A stretch of DNA of 34,266 nt from contig PLYO01000012.1 of assembly GCA_003151825.1 (NCBI GenBank), positions 1-34,266 of the forward strand, given 5' to 3'. Numbering within the stretch: position 1 is the stretch's first letter; each line of letters opens with the position of its first letter. A program made the translations under genes and the position numbers. The notes under the pieces are model-generated. The model was not told the origin of the DNA and ran no database searches. It saw only the letters and a program-made list of their open reading frames with translations. The DNA is from Ignavibacteriota bacterium (GTDB lineage Bacteria > Bacteroidota > Ignavibacteria > Palsa-1295). Below are positions 24,642 through 34,266 of this stretch, in pieces.

Positions 24642-26609
24642 TTACATTCCATTTGGTATTAGAACACTTGACTCACGAAAACGAAGCTCGCCCATAAATC
24701 CGCCGAGGCGAGGCCGGATTATCAACTGATCGTCCTTTACTTGTGCGCCTAAAAAATGCTTTACCACGAGCGTGATCCATTGCGCCCATGCCCAAACGAG
24801 AATGCCTGTTGGCGGCAGCGGCGGCGTGGGGCGATCGCCATAAAACTCGAACCAACTCGCGCCAGCGCCAGCCCGATCGACGAGCCATCCAATGGCGCGC
24901 TGACCGCGTTCCACGTCTCCCGCTTCCAAGCAGGCCGCAGCCATGTACATTGTTGCCAATGGCCACGGGCCGGGGGAATCCGGCTCGGATAAAACATTGT
25001 ATCTCCCATAGCCGCCATCTTCCCAGGATTGCGACCAAAGGGGCTCCATAGACGCAAGGGTGTTCGTTGCAATATCGGAGCGCGGATCGATAACGCCCAA
25101 GGCAATTGGGAAGCATTCGGAAATATCCGGTTCCCACGGCTTTGGGTCTTTTGAAGCAAGCGGCATTCCTTGTGGTACGAATAGCTTTTGGAAGTCTTCG
25201 CTGATGTTCGCAAGCGATAATTCAGTCTGAACGGAGCCATCCATCAATCGCCGCTTGATAATGCGGCCATCTTCGATCATCGAATGGGTTGGATGTTCGA
25301 GAAAGCTTTGACGCATTCGTTTGCCCGCAGCATTCCAACGCTCTTTATCGTCCTCACGAGAAAATACTTTTGCAATATAAGCAGCGTCGCGCAGGCCGAG
25401 AATGCCGAACGTTTGATGAGCAACATCGAAACCCGGAAGGATTCCGACCGCCGCATTGCGTTCCCAAATATCGCGCGAAGCCATAAGCATTCCGGTCTCT
25501 TCATGGAGAAATTCTGGACGCAGTAAATAATTCGCTATGGCAGCGATGCGGTCATAATGTTCTTCAATAAATTCCCGGTCACCCGTCCAATCGAGATAGG
25601 TGCGGCAGGCTTTCAGGATTTCGCCATTGTTATTTAGCTCCGCGTCTTGCCCGCCTCGGAAGCGGCTCGATTCCATCGCCATGCCTTCCGGAATGGTCAT
25701 CCGCGTGAGCATGTTTTCGAGCACGCTTTGCGCGGCTTCGAATTGGCCCGAATAGACAAGCGCCTCTGCCACATTCGAAGCATCGCCGGACCATTCATAG
25801 CCATATTGCCAAATACTTGCATCGAAGCGCCCGCTTTCCGCGACTGCGGCGCGCAAGCCCATAGCGGAAGCGGTAAAAATGCGCTCGATTTCGTGGTGTA
25901 ACTGGCTCGGATGCGGCGAAGTCCAACGTGCGTGCGCCTCGGCCCAATAGGCGCTTTCGTTTTCCATGAGTTGGCTTAGCGGAACGCTCGGCATATCCTC
26001 GCCGAGGGAATAGATGATCGCCATGCGATAGGCTGCGCCATCGCGATACATGGGAACCGTAAGCGTTCGCTCATGAAAAATTCCTGGTGCGTGCGTGCTG
26101 ATGAGGATTGCATCATATCCACGCGCGGCAAGTCCGTAATTGCTTCCCAAGAATTCCGAAAACAATGCCGGATTGCCATAGAGAGAAAGTTCCAATTCCA
26201 CGGATGCTATTTCCTGCTGCGACTCGAACGTGATTTCGCGGATCAGCACCGGCAGATTGGCCGAAGTCCAAAAGTGATCGACGACGTAAGCGTCGCCCGC
26301 TTGCCACAGCGCGGTCACGCCAGGGATGGAATCGGGATACCACACCACCTGCGTCGTTTCGCCTGGCTGATAACGAACGCCGTCCAAGATAAGCGTGGGC
26401 ATCGTTTTTTCGAGGCCGTATTCGGGATGGAACAGATGCGTGGACCACTTGCGCCCGAAATGTTCGGGATCGGAAATAAGAATTCCCAGCGGCGTCGCGC
26501 CCGGATGCCGGCTCCATTGAATCGCGGCTTGAATGCTTCCCGAACCAAGAAAAAAATAATCGGTATCGGGCAGCGTGGTTTCGAAATCGGGATGGAGCGA
26601 TTGCGGCAT
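24642..26609 (-). CDS. Six-hairpin glycosidase-like protein
   Basis: 655 residues from ATG 26609 (MPQSLHPDFETTLPDTDYFFLGSG), with no signal peptide. The first 250 residues look like the beta-sandwich of GH15/GH63/GH94-like proteins. The rest is a helical (alpha/alpha)6 barrel: IWQYGYEWSGDASNVAEALVYSGQF, AELNNNGEILKACRTYLDWTGDREFIEEHYDRI, WSQSWEDGGYGRYNVL, and GPWPLATMYMAAACLEAGDVERGQRAIGWL. This layout points to hydrolysis or phosphorolysis of short glycans in the cytoplasm. I cannot name the catalytic acids with certainty. The symporter gene lies just upstream, so imported sugar is a likely substrate. An open frame runs up to 26750 through a repeat but is not part of the protein. Confidence 0.82.
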   Translation of the reverse strand: MPQSLHPDFETTLPDTDYFFLGSGSIQAAIQWSRHPGATPLGILISDPEHFGRKWSTHLFHPEYGLEKTMPTLILDGVRYQPGETTQVVWYPDSIPGVTALWQAGDAYVVDHFWTSANLPVLIREITFESQQEIASVELELSLYGNPALFSEFLGSNYGLAARGYDAILISTHAPGIFHERTLTVPMYRDGAAYRMAIIYSLGEDMPSVPLSQLMENESAYWAEAHARWTSPHPSQLHHEIERIFTASAMGLRAAVAESGRFDASIWQYGYEWSGDASNVAEALVYSGQFEAAQSVLENMLTRMTIPEGMAMESSRFRGGQDAELNNNGEILKACRTYLDWTGDREFIEEHYDRIAAIANYLLRPEFLHEETGMLMASRDIWERNAAVGILPGFDVAHQTFGILGLRDAAYIAKVFSREDDKERWNAAGKRMRQSFLEHPTHSMIEDGRIIKRRLMDGSVQTELSLANISEDFQKLFVPQGMPLASKDPKPWEPDISECFPIALGVIDPRSDIATNTLASMEPLWSQSWEDGGYGRYNVLSEPDSPGPWPLATMYMAAACLEAGDVERGQRAIGWLVDRAGAGASWFEFYGDRPTPPLPPTGILVWAWAQWITLVVKHFLGAQVKDDQLIIRPRLGGFMGELRFRESSVLIPNGM

Positions 26610-26627
26610 GGTTATATTTTTAGAAAT

Positions 26628-26754
26628 GTCATTGCGAGGAGAATCGAACGACCGAAGGGAGTTCGATTCGACGAAGCAATCCCTTGACTTAACAATGAGA
26701 AATTGCTTCGTCGCATTCGGCTCCCTTCGGTCGCCGAACGCTCCTCGCAATGAC
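26628..26754. repeat. Inverted repeat, GTCATTGCGAGGA family
   Basis: GTCATTGCGAGGAG on the left pairs with CTCCTCGCAATGAC on the right. Inner arms CGACGAAGCAATCCC and AATTGCTTCGTCG also pair, and each half carries CCGAAGGGAG/CTCCCTTCGG. It fills the gap between the symporter stop and the glycosidase-like start. Confidence 0.88.
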
Positions 26755-26758
26755 CTTC

Positions 26759-28867
26759 TTAACTACCAATTTGCATCAGAACAAGATAGAGCACTACTAT
26801 CGCTCCAACGCCGAGCCAGCAAAGGCCGAATCCGATTGCGTCCTTCTTTGTGAGTTTCCAAAATTCCCAGTTCGAGCCGGGGAACATTTTGTCTCGTTCG
26901 ACGAGCGATGGATCCTCCAAGCGCTTGCGGACTTCGATGGCATCGAGTTCCTGATCTGCAACGGCGGGTGTGTGAACGCGCGCGTAAAACTCCTGCAAGA
27001 CGCCTTCACTGTTCGGCTTCGTGAATAAACTTACGATAAATAAAACCAGGAACGGAACAATAATATCGAACAGAAACGAGATCGCCGAAAGACCGGCTTT
27101 GGAGAAGGTTGTGAGATCGATCCCCGTCAATCCAATGATCCATATCTGAAAACGGAACATGCCGCTGCCTTGCAATTGCGATTTTGGATCGGATTCGTTC
27201 GCATGGACTACATTCTCGAAATAAATTCCCACCGGCTCTTCGCGATTTACTTTCGTAATTGGTTCGCCAACGAACATGGCGGAACCGTTTTTCACATCAT
27301 CGAGCTTGGCTGGGATTATTTTTTTCTGCTCGATCCCGTGGGTCTCAACCGTTAAGGACGGCAAGGACCGTAAGGACGAAATCGTAGGCACCACATTGGG
27401 AACCACCACAGTAATCATGATCGAGAGAATCATCTGAACGATGACGGCTTTCGTCGTGAGCCTGCGCCAGAAATACACGAGCCAGATCGAGGGGCCGATA
27501 ATCGTTCCAATGGAGAGCACATATTTGAAAACGACAAATATGTCATCGACCATATAAGCAAACCCAATTCCAGCCATCAGTACGACGAAAATCACAATTC
27601 GCCCGGCAAAAATTTGTGTCCTCTCGGTTGTTTGGGTTCTGAGCGGCAATAAAATATTTTTCGTAAACGCCGCCGACCATTCGAGACTCGATGACGCTTT
27701 CGAAGCCATGTTTGCCGCCAGCACGCTGGCGATCATCAGGCCAACAAAACCCACGCCGAGCAAATCCTGCGTCATCGTGCCCCAAATATAGGTTGCGTCA
27801 GATAGTTTGCCCGAATAGAGCGCAACTGCAATGAGGCCGGTCAGCGCCCATCCTACCATCACGAGCCGCTTCACAAACGCCCCGGTAATCATTCCCACGC
27901 GCGCAGAACTATCGTCCTTCGCCGCGCCACCAAGCGTGAAGCTTCGCGGCGCGAGACCAATAAGATTGACTAAGACCATCGTCGCGACAAACCACCAGGT
28001 GTATTCGCTGCCCGCGCCGCTCCCGAACAGATGGAACATGTCGTCCGAGATGCGCGCGTGAAGTCCCGAAAATCCGCCGAGCTTCGTCAGGCCGACGGGA
28101 ATCAGTATCGTCGAAAGAAAAATAATCATGATGCCCTGCATCACATCCGTAAATGCGGCCGCGAAGAGACCTCCCATGATAACATACGCAGCGGTAACAC
28201 ATCCATAAATCAAATAAAAAGTTACAAGATCGAGATAGGAAACCGTCCCGGAAATTTGTCCCAAGCGTTCCTTCTCATGCAAAAGGGAAAGCCGTGGCTT
28301 GAGCGAATCCGCAAGCGAGCCATGGGAGGCAACAAGATCCATTGCGCGCATTTCCTGAAACCGAGCGACGCTTTGCTTTTCTTGCATCGTGTAGGCTGCG
28401 GGCGGCTTGAGCATCACAGCTTGCAACGTCTTGCCGGTAATAAGATAGCCAATCGAGGAACCATAGATCGAAGCAAGCAGAAGATAAACCGCAAACAGTC
28501 CGCCGAGAAATTTCGATTCGAAGCGGTGCTCGTAAATATCGCCCGGCGCAAGATAGCGCGCGCGCCGCTGAAGCACTGACGTGAACCAATAAAACGGCGT
28601 GATGAAAAGAACGAGATTTTGAAACCACACGCCTTGCAATCCCTGCCGGTAGATTTCTCGCGTCACGCCGGCGGCCTGATCGGCGGAAACCATATTGCCG
28701 AAATTCAGGAAACTCATTATGCCGCAGCCAAAGCTACGGTTAGCCTGAAAGAAATCTTTCGTCGAGCGGCTCGCGCGCCGCTCAGTCCAGCGCCCGATGA
28801 CGACGAGCGCGGCGAGATAGAGCGCGATGATCGCCCAGTCGATAAGATGGAGGCCGAGGAAACTCAC
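26759..28867 (-). CDS. Sodium:solute symporter family protein
   Basis: 702 residues with 13-15 TM helices. The N-terminus (LIDWAIIALYLAALVVIGRWTERRASRSTKDFFQANRSF) and GGLFAAAFTDVMQGIMIIF are typical of the SSS family. So is LASVLAANMASKASSSLEWSAAFTKNIL-like sequence, which holds the sodium-site Ser residues. Two features are unusual: a charged loop of about 55 residues near 160-215, and a soluble stretch of roughly 90 residues near 490-590 (SLTVETHGIEQKKIIPAKLDD...) between late helices. It probably imports a sugar or organic acid with sodium for the glycosidase-like gene downstream. GTG start at 28867, next to a 22-bp palindrome. Confidence 0.92.
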   Translation of the reverse strand: MSFLGLHLIDWAIIALYLAALVVIGRWTERRASRSTKDFFQANRSFGCGIMSFLNFGNMVSADQAAGVTREIYRQGLQGVWFQNLVLFITPFYWFTSVLQRRARYLAPGDIYEHRFESKFLGGLFAVYLLLASIYGSSIGYLITGKTLQAVMLKPPAAYTMQEKQSVARFQEMRAMDLVASHGSLADSLKPRLSLLHEKERLGQISGTVSYLDLVTFYLIYGCVTAAYVIMGGLFAAAFTDVMQGIMIIFLSTILIPVGLTKLGGFSGLHARISDDMFHLFGSGAGSEYTWWFVATMVLVNLIGLAPRSFTLGGAAKDDSSARVGMITGAFVKRLVMVGWALTGLIAVALYSGKLSDATYIWGTMTQDLLGVGFVGLMIASVLAANMASKASSSLEWSAAFTKNILLPLRTQTTERTQIFAGRIVIFVVLMAGIGFAYMVDDIFVVFKYVLSIGTIIGPSIWLVYFWRRLTTKAVIVQMILSIMITVVVPNVVPTISSLRSLPSLTVETHGIEQKKIIPAKLDDVKNGSAMFVGEPITKVNREEPVGIYFENVVHANESDPKSQLQGSGMFRFQIWIIGLTGIDLTTFSKAGLSAISFLFDIIVPFLVLFIVSLFTKPNSEGVLQEFYARVHTPAVADQELDAIEVRKRLEDPSLVERDKMFPGSNWEFWKLTKKDAIGFGLCWLGVGAIVVLYLVLMQIGS

Positions 28868-28884
28868 GGTGAGATAATGTATTG

Positions 28885-28906
28885 CGCCGGGAATATATTC
28901 CCGGCG
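28885..28906. repeat. Perfect 22-bp palindrome in a divergent promoter region
   Basis: CGCCGGGAATA followed at once by its exact complement TATTCCCGGCG. It lies 17 bases upstream of the symporter start and 67 bases upstream of the STAND gene. It could be an operator for a dimeric regulator or another dispersed palindrome. Confidence 0.8.
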
Positions 28907-28973
28907 ATAGAAACGATTATTGCTTGAATTTGCTTCAATTTCTTTTTAAATCCCGCTATTAGGACATATTCTC

Positions 28974-30755
28974 ATGCCACAACCGACCGAACTTCGCGTT
29001 TTTATTTCCAGCACCTTCCGCGATTTGCAGGAAGAGCGCGAGCATTTAATCAAGAAAATATTTCCCGAAGTGCGCGCCTTGTGCCGCGAGCGCGGCGTCA
29101 CCTTCACGGAAGTCGATCTACGATGGGGTGTCACCGAGGAGGACGTGACCTCGGGCCGTGTCATTCGCACCTGTCTCGAAGAGATCGACCGGACGCGGCC
29201 CTATTTCATCGGCATCACCGGGGATCGCTATGGCTTCGTGCCGCAGGCGAGCGAGATCGCTGCCGATCCCGAATTGATCCATCGGTTCCCATGGATACCG
29301 GAAGCGATTACCGAAGGCGCGAGCCTAACTGATCTCGAATTCCGCTACGGCGCGCTGAATAACTTGGTTAATGCAGCCGGTGCTCCGCGGGCTATCTTTT
29401 TTTCTCGCCAGCGACTCGATGGCCGCGACACGGCATCGCCAGATCGAATGAAATTGGCTTCGCTCGAGCGTCGTGCGCGAGCATGCGGCTTCCGAGTATT
29501 GGGGTATCAGGATGAGGATAAGCTCGGTGAGTTAGTGCGAGCGGAACTCATCGAAATTATCGACCGCGATTTTGCGGACGCTAAACCTCCGACGCCACTG
29601 GAATCAGAACGGATGAAGCACGAGGCTTTCGCCGCCTCGCGCCGCCATGCGTACCTTCCAAATAAGGAATATCTTGATCGGCTCGATAGCTTTGCAAAAA
29701 GCGAAGAACCGCCGATCATCATTTATGCGGAGTCTGGCGCTGGAAAGAGTTCCCTTGTGGCATATTGGGCTGCGGAACTTCGCAAGCGAAACCCGGAAAC
29801 GGCCGTCATCGAGCATTACATAGGCATTGGCGCCGGCGCAACGGATCACTTCGGAGTCATGCGGCATATTATGGAGGAGATTAAAACCCGCTATGACCGC
29901 ACGGAAGAAATCCCCGGGACGCCGGAAGAGATCGAGCGGCAATTCACCAACTGGCTTGGATTTACGCTGCAAAATCCGGTGGTGATTATCATTGATGGAG
30001 CCAACCAACTTTCGGGCGTTGCGGCGAAGCTCGAATGGGTCCCGCGCTTTTGGCCAAAGAATATTCGCTTTATTATCACGGCCACAACCGAAGAGACGCT
30101 TGCCGATCTTAAACAGCGCGGATGGCAGGAGATGATAATTCGGCTGCTCGAACCAGACGAGCGTAAAGCAATTATCGTCGGATTTTTACGAGAGTATGGC
30201 AAGGCGCTGCCCGCTGCTCAAATCGAGCGCATAGCGAGCGATCCCAAGTGTGCACATCCGCTCTTTCTTCGAACGCTTCTGGAAGAGCTTCGCATTTTCG
30301 GTAGTCATTCTCGCTTGCCCGAGCGTGTTACGCGGTGCCTTGGGACTGGAAGCACCGACGAATTATTCCAGGTCGTCCTCGAACGAATGGAGGAAGATTT
30401 CAGCGCAGAACAAGTGCGCGATGTAATGTCGCTTATCTGGGCCGCACGAACGGGACTTGCCGAAAGCGAACTTGTCGATGTGACGGGCATTTCACGTTTG
30501 GATATTTCGATGATTGCGATGTCGCTCGATTATCACTTGCTTCGCCGCGAGGGATTGCTTACTTTCTTCCACGATTTCCTCCGCCGCGCCGTTGAATCGC
30601 GCTATTTGGATGGCGACGAACCGAAGCGCCTGCGCCATCTCGCGCTCGCCGATTATTTCGAGAAGATTGTGATGGATTTGGTGGAGAAAGAATTAGCGGA
30701 ATCAGCGGAAATTCCCCCTCCTTTTCAAGGAGGGGGTCAGGGGGTGGTCGCATGA
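28974..30755 (+). CDS. DUF4062-STAND (NACHT-like) NTPase
   Basis: 593 residues. The N-terminal DUF4062 domain reads LRVFISSTFRDLQEEREHLIKKIFPEVR, VDLRWGVTEED and PYFIGITGDRYGFVP (1-95). The NTPase has Walker A ESGAGKSS (about 253-260) and Walker B VVIIIDGANQL (about 337-345), then FIITATTEET. A winged-helix-like part follows (SLIWAARTGLAESELVDVTGISR; LTFFHDFLRRAVESRYL). This is the architecture of NPHP3/TEP1-type STAND receptors, which normally continue into TPR or WD repeats. Here the chain stops at EIPPPFQGGGQGVVA, encoded by a palindromic repeat, and the TPR part is the next gene. A good AGGA site precedes ATG 28974. Likely a signal-sensing conflict or defence NTPase; the function is inferred. 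Confidence 0.88.
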   Translation: MPQPTELRVFISSTFRDLQEEREHLIKKIFPEVRALCRERGVTFTEVDLRWGVTEEDVTSGRVIRTCLEEIDRTRPYFIGITGDRYGFVPQASEIAADPELIHRFPWIPEAITEGASLTDLEFRYGALNNLVNAAGAPRAIFFSRQRLDGRDTASPDRMKLASLERRARACGFRVLGYQDEDKLGELVRAELIEIIDRDFADAKPPTPLESERMKHEAFAASRRHAYLPNKEYLDRLDSFAKSEEPPIIIYAESGAGKSSLVAYWAAELRKRNPETAVIEHYIGIGAGATDHFGVMRHIMEEIKTRYDRTEEIPGTPEEIERQFTNWLGFTLQNPVVIIIDGANQLSGVAAKLEWVPRFWPKNIRFIITATTEETLADLKQRGWQEMIIRLLEPDERKAIIVGFLREYGKALPAAQIERIASDPKCAHPLFLRTLLEELRIFGSHSRLPERVTRCLGTGSTDELFQVVLERMEEDFSAEQVRDVMSLIWAARTGLAESELVDVTGISRLDISMIAMSLDYHLLRREGLLTFFHDFLRRAVESRYLDGDEPKRLRHLALADYFEKIVMDLVEKELAESAEIPPPFQGGGQGVVA

Positions 30756-30758
30756 TAC
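30708..30758 (+). repeat. C-rich/G-rich palindromic repeat at the STAND-TPR junction
   Basis: GAAATTCCCCCTCC, TTTTCAA, GGAGGGGGTCAGGGGGTGGT, then CGCATGATACCA. CCCCCTCC pairs with GGAGGGGG. The repeat encodes the STAND tail and provides the TGA within ATGA. It is almost identical to 32378-32430. Confidence 0.92.
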
Positions 30759-32421
30759 CATTACGATTGGCCCGCGAACTCACCTACCAGCTCGATAAAG
30801 CCGGTGAGCACGAGCGGCTGGCGCGCGCGCTTGCGAACGTGCCGGTCTTTTTGGTACTCAATAAGGGCGAGGGTCAATCGGATTATCTCATACTCTGGCA
30901 GAAGCTGTCAGCCAAAGCAGTCGAGTCGGAACCCTATTTCAGAACATCACTCGCCGGACTTCGCAGCAGCGGATCAAGCCTTCTTCCCGATGCGCTGTCG
31001 GCTGCGGGGGGATTTTTCGTAACGCGGTGCGCCGACGAGACCGCGACCGAATTCTGCACGGAGCTGCTTGTCTGGGCCGAGGCGCGGAACGACGAAACTC
31101 GAGCGATGAAGATGCATCGCGGGATCGGGATCGTACTGGACCGAACGAGAGACTACGATGCAGCGATGACACATTTTGCCGAGTCGCTCCGCCTCGCCGA
31201 ATCGCTTGGGGACAAGAGCGGGATCGCGCTCGCCATCGGCAGCATGGGACTTGCCCACGAGGAGCAGCACCGCTATGCCGAGGCGATGGAGTGCTATGAA
31301 CGACAACTCACAATGGCCCAGGCGCTTGGGGACAAGAGCCAGATTGCTGACGCGACCATCAACATGGGAAGTGTTCACAGCTATCAGGGCCGCAATGTCG
31401 AGGCGATGGAGTGCTTTGAACGAGGCCTGGCAATTGCGGAGTCGATTGGCCATAAGAAATGGATGTCGAATGCCCTCATCTGCATGGGAAACCTTCATTT
31501 TGAGCAGGGCCGCCATGTCGAGGCGATGGTGTGCTTTGAACGAACTCTCGCGATGGACGAGGCGCTTGGGGACAAGCGCGGGGTGGCGGGCGCCATTAAC
31601 TGCATGGGATTTGTTCACCTCTCTCAGGGCCGCTATGCCGAGGCGATGGAGTGCTTTGAACGATCTCTCGCGATGGACAAGACGCTTGGGGACAAGCGCG
31701 GGATGGCGAACATCATTACCTGCATGGGAATTGTTCACCACTCTCAGGGCCGCTATACCGAGGCGAAGGAGTGCTTTGGACGATCTCTCGCGATGGGCGA
31801 GGCGATTGGGGACAAGCACGGGATGGCGGCGGCCGTCGGCAACATGGGAGATGTTCACCTGAATCAGGGCCGCTATGCCGAGGCGCTGCAGAAGTATCGG
31901 GAGGCATTGGATGGGCATCGGGCCATTGGGGTCCTGAATGGCATGACGTACTGGCACGACGGCATTGCACGCACTCTGCTGGAAACGGCAGATAGCCTTT
32001 CCCCGGACGAACGCATCGTCTCCCTCCGCGAAGCGCGCGAGAATGCCCAAGAGTGCGTCCGCATCAGCGAGGAGATCGGCAACCCGGATATGCTCTTTTT
32101 GGGTCGCATCACGCTTGCCCGACTGGATGCGGCAGAGGGGAATGCTGCGCTTGCAACCGAAAAGCTCGAAACCATGCTCGCCGAAGCGACGGACGAAGAG
32201 CACATCGCCGATCTGCATTATTGGCTCTGGAAAATAAATTCGGGAATGGGAACCCGATCTCCGGAACCCATTCTGAAAATGTACGAAGCGCTCTATGCTC
32301 GCATCCCGAAATTCGAATTCCTGAAGCGCATCGCGGAACTAAAGGGCGAGCGGGTTCCCATGAGCGCGGACGATTTAGAAATTCCCCCTCCTTTTCAAGG
32401 AGGGGGCCAGGGGGTGGTTGC

Positions 32422-32425
<4 letters not shown>
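30752..32425 (+). CDS. TPR protein, first copy (sensor-like partner of the STAND NTPase)
   Basis: 557 residues. The start MIPLRLARELTYQLDKAGEHERLARALANVPVFLVL matches the linker that follows the winged helix in fused NPHP3-like proteins, which argues that this was once the C-terminal half of the upstream protein. About seven 40-residue TPRs span residues 130-410, with the pattern LGDKxGMAxAIxxMGxVHxxQGRYAEAMECFERSLAM. At DNA level units repeat every 120 bases, nearly identical between 31500 and 31860. A helical C-terminal domain follows (LHYWLWKI, RIPKFEFLKRIAELKGERVP). The ATG overlaps the STAND stop (ATGA). The last residues, again IPPPFQGGGQGVVA, come from the repeat. It probably recognises a ligand or protein and activates the NTPase. 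Confidence 0.88.

Positions 32426-32430
<5 letters not shown>
32378..32430 (+). repeat. C-rich/G-rich palindromic repeat at the TPR1-TPR2 junction
   Basis: Same as 30708-30758 with only C-for-T changes (GGGGGCCAGG and GGTTGCATGATACCA). It encodes the tail of TPR1 and carries the TGA/ATG overlap with TPR2. Confidence 0.92.
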
Positions 32431-34155
<1,725 letters not shown>

Positions 34156-34158
34156 CAA

Positions 34159-34245
34159 TGTTCAATGACGAATGACAAATGACAAATGAAGTCAATACAT
34201 TCCGTTCAGGAATTTAATTTGTCATTCGTCATTTGTCATTGAACA
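34159..34245. repeat. Inverted repeat upstream of tRNA-Thr
   Basis: TTCAATGACGAATGACAAAT with following ACAAAT at the left, and ATTTGTCATTCGTCATTTGT then CATTGAA at the right. The internal TGACAAA/TGACGAA heptamers are also tandemly repeated in each arm. It lies 5' of the tRNA gene. Confidence 0.8.
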
Positions 34246-34266
34246 CCGTGGGCAGAGAAGGATTCG

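Noticed and set aside
26610..26750. In-frame N-terminal extension of the glycosidase-like protein
   Set aside because: It is the translated GTCATTGCGAGGA repeat; the domain starts at ATG 26609.
31270..31880. Regular 120-base repeats that might be taken for a CRISPR-like array
   Set aside because: The unit is a translated 40-residue TPR; there are no short repeats with unique spacers and no cas genes.
30974..32218. 414-codon minus-strand frame across the first TPR gene
   Set aside because: It is an antisense shadow created by the 120-base TPR periodicity.
32053..32421. Upstream extension of the second TPR protein
   Set aside because: It is an out-of-frame reading of the first TPR gene; the ATG at 32422 matches the start of the first copy.

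Overview
The window looks like a chromosomal segment from a Bacteroidota/Chlorobiota-type (FCB group) bacterium, perhaps of the Ignavibacteria/Kapaibacteria kind. The evidence is a type IX secretion C-terminal sorting domain (IRIYPNPASDEATISF, protein at 2671-3717), a secreted carboxypeptidase-regulatory/DUF5686-like protein, a candidate Bacteroidota-type promoter (TTG-N20-TATTTTTG), and weak use of Shine-Dalgarno sites. The placement is inferred; there is no rRNA here. Intergenic and even coding DNA is full of short palindromic repeats of several families.

Layout. 1-164 is the 5' end of purL (minus). 165-763 is repeat-rich and gene-free, followed by one doubtful small ORF. 1306-6613 is housekeeping: a LolC/LolE-type permease (minus), a T9SS-exported protein, and an overlapping cluster of a YmdB-like phosphoesterase, folD and an NAD kinase (plus). 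6798-9938 is a tight minus-strand trio: FemAB/GNAT-like acyltransferase, GT4 glycosyltransferase, EamA transporter. 10103-13242 holds a small lipoprotein and a DUF5686-like outer-membrane protein. 13387-15093 is an AT-rich AIPR abortive-infection-type gene bounded by near-identical inverted repeats. 15249-16613 is a secreted DUF4139 protein. 17217-20199 is an exopolysaccharide pair (glycosyltransferase and WcaJ-type phosphoglycosyltransferase), followed by an OppC/DppC-type permease.

21536-28867 is a minus-strand set: sodium:solute symporter, six-hairpin-glycosidase-like protein, RibD/DHFR-like reductase, Asp-box protein and a large secreted protein. The last four touch or overlap end to end. 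28974-34101 is a three-gene conflict-type module: a DUF4062-STAND NTPase followed by two tandemly duplicated TPR proteins. Each junction is an ATGA overlap sitting on the same C-rich/G-rich palindromic repeat. The module runs into the 3' end of a tRNA-Thr(GGT) gene at 34083-34155.

Most noteworthy: (1) the split STAND-TPR-TPR system, in which a receptor normally built as one chain appears to have been divided and its sensor cassette duplicated at a repeat; (2) the repeat-bounded AIPR cassette; (3) a recurring pattern of palindromic repeats read through as protein (FolD tail, a signal peptide, the STAND and TPR tails, a TPR linker), similar in principle to the in-frame palindromic elements known in Rickettsia.
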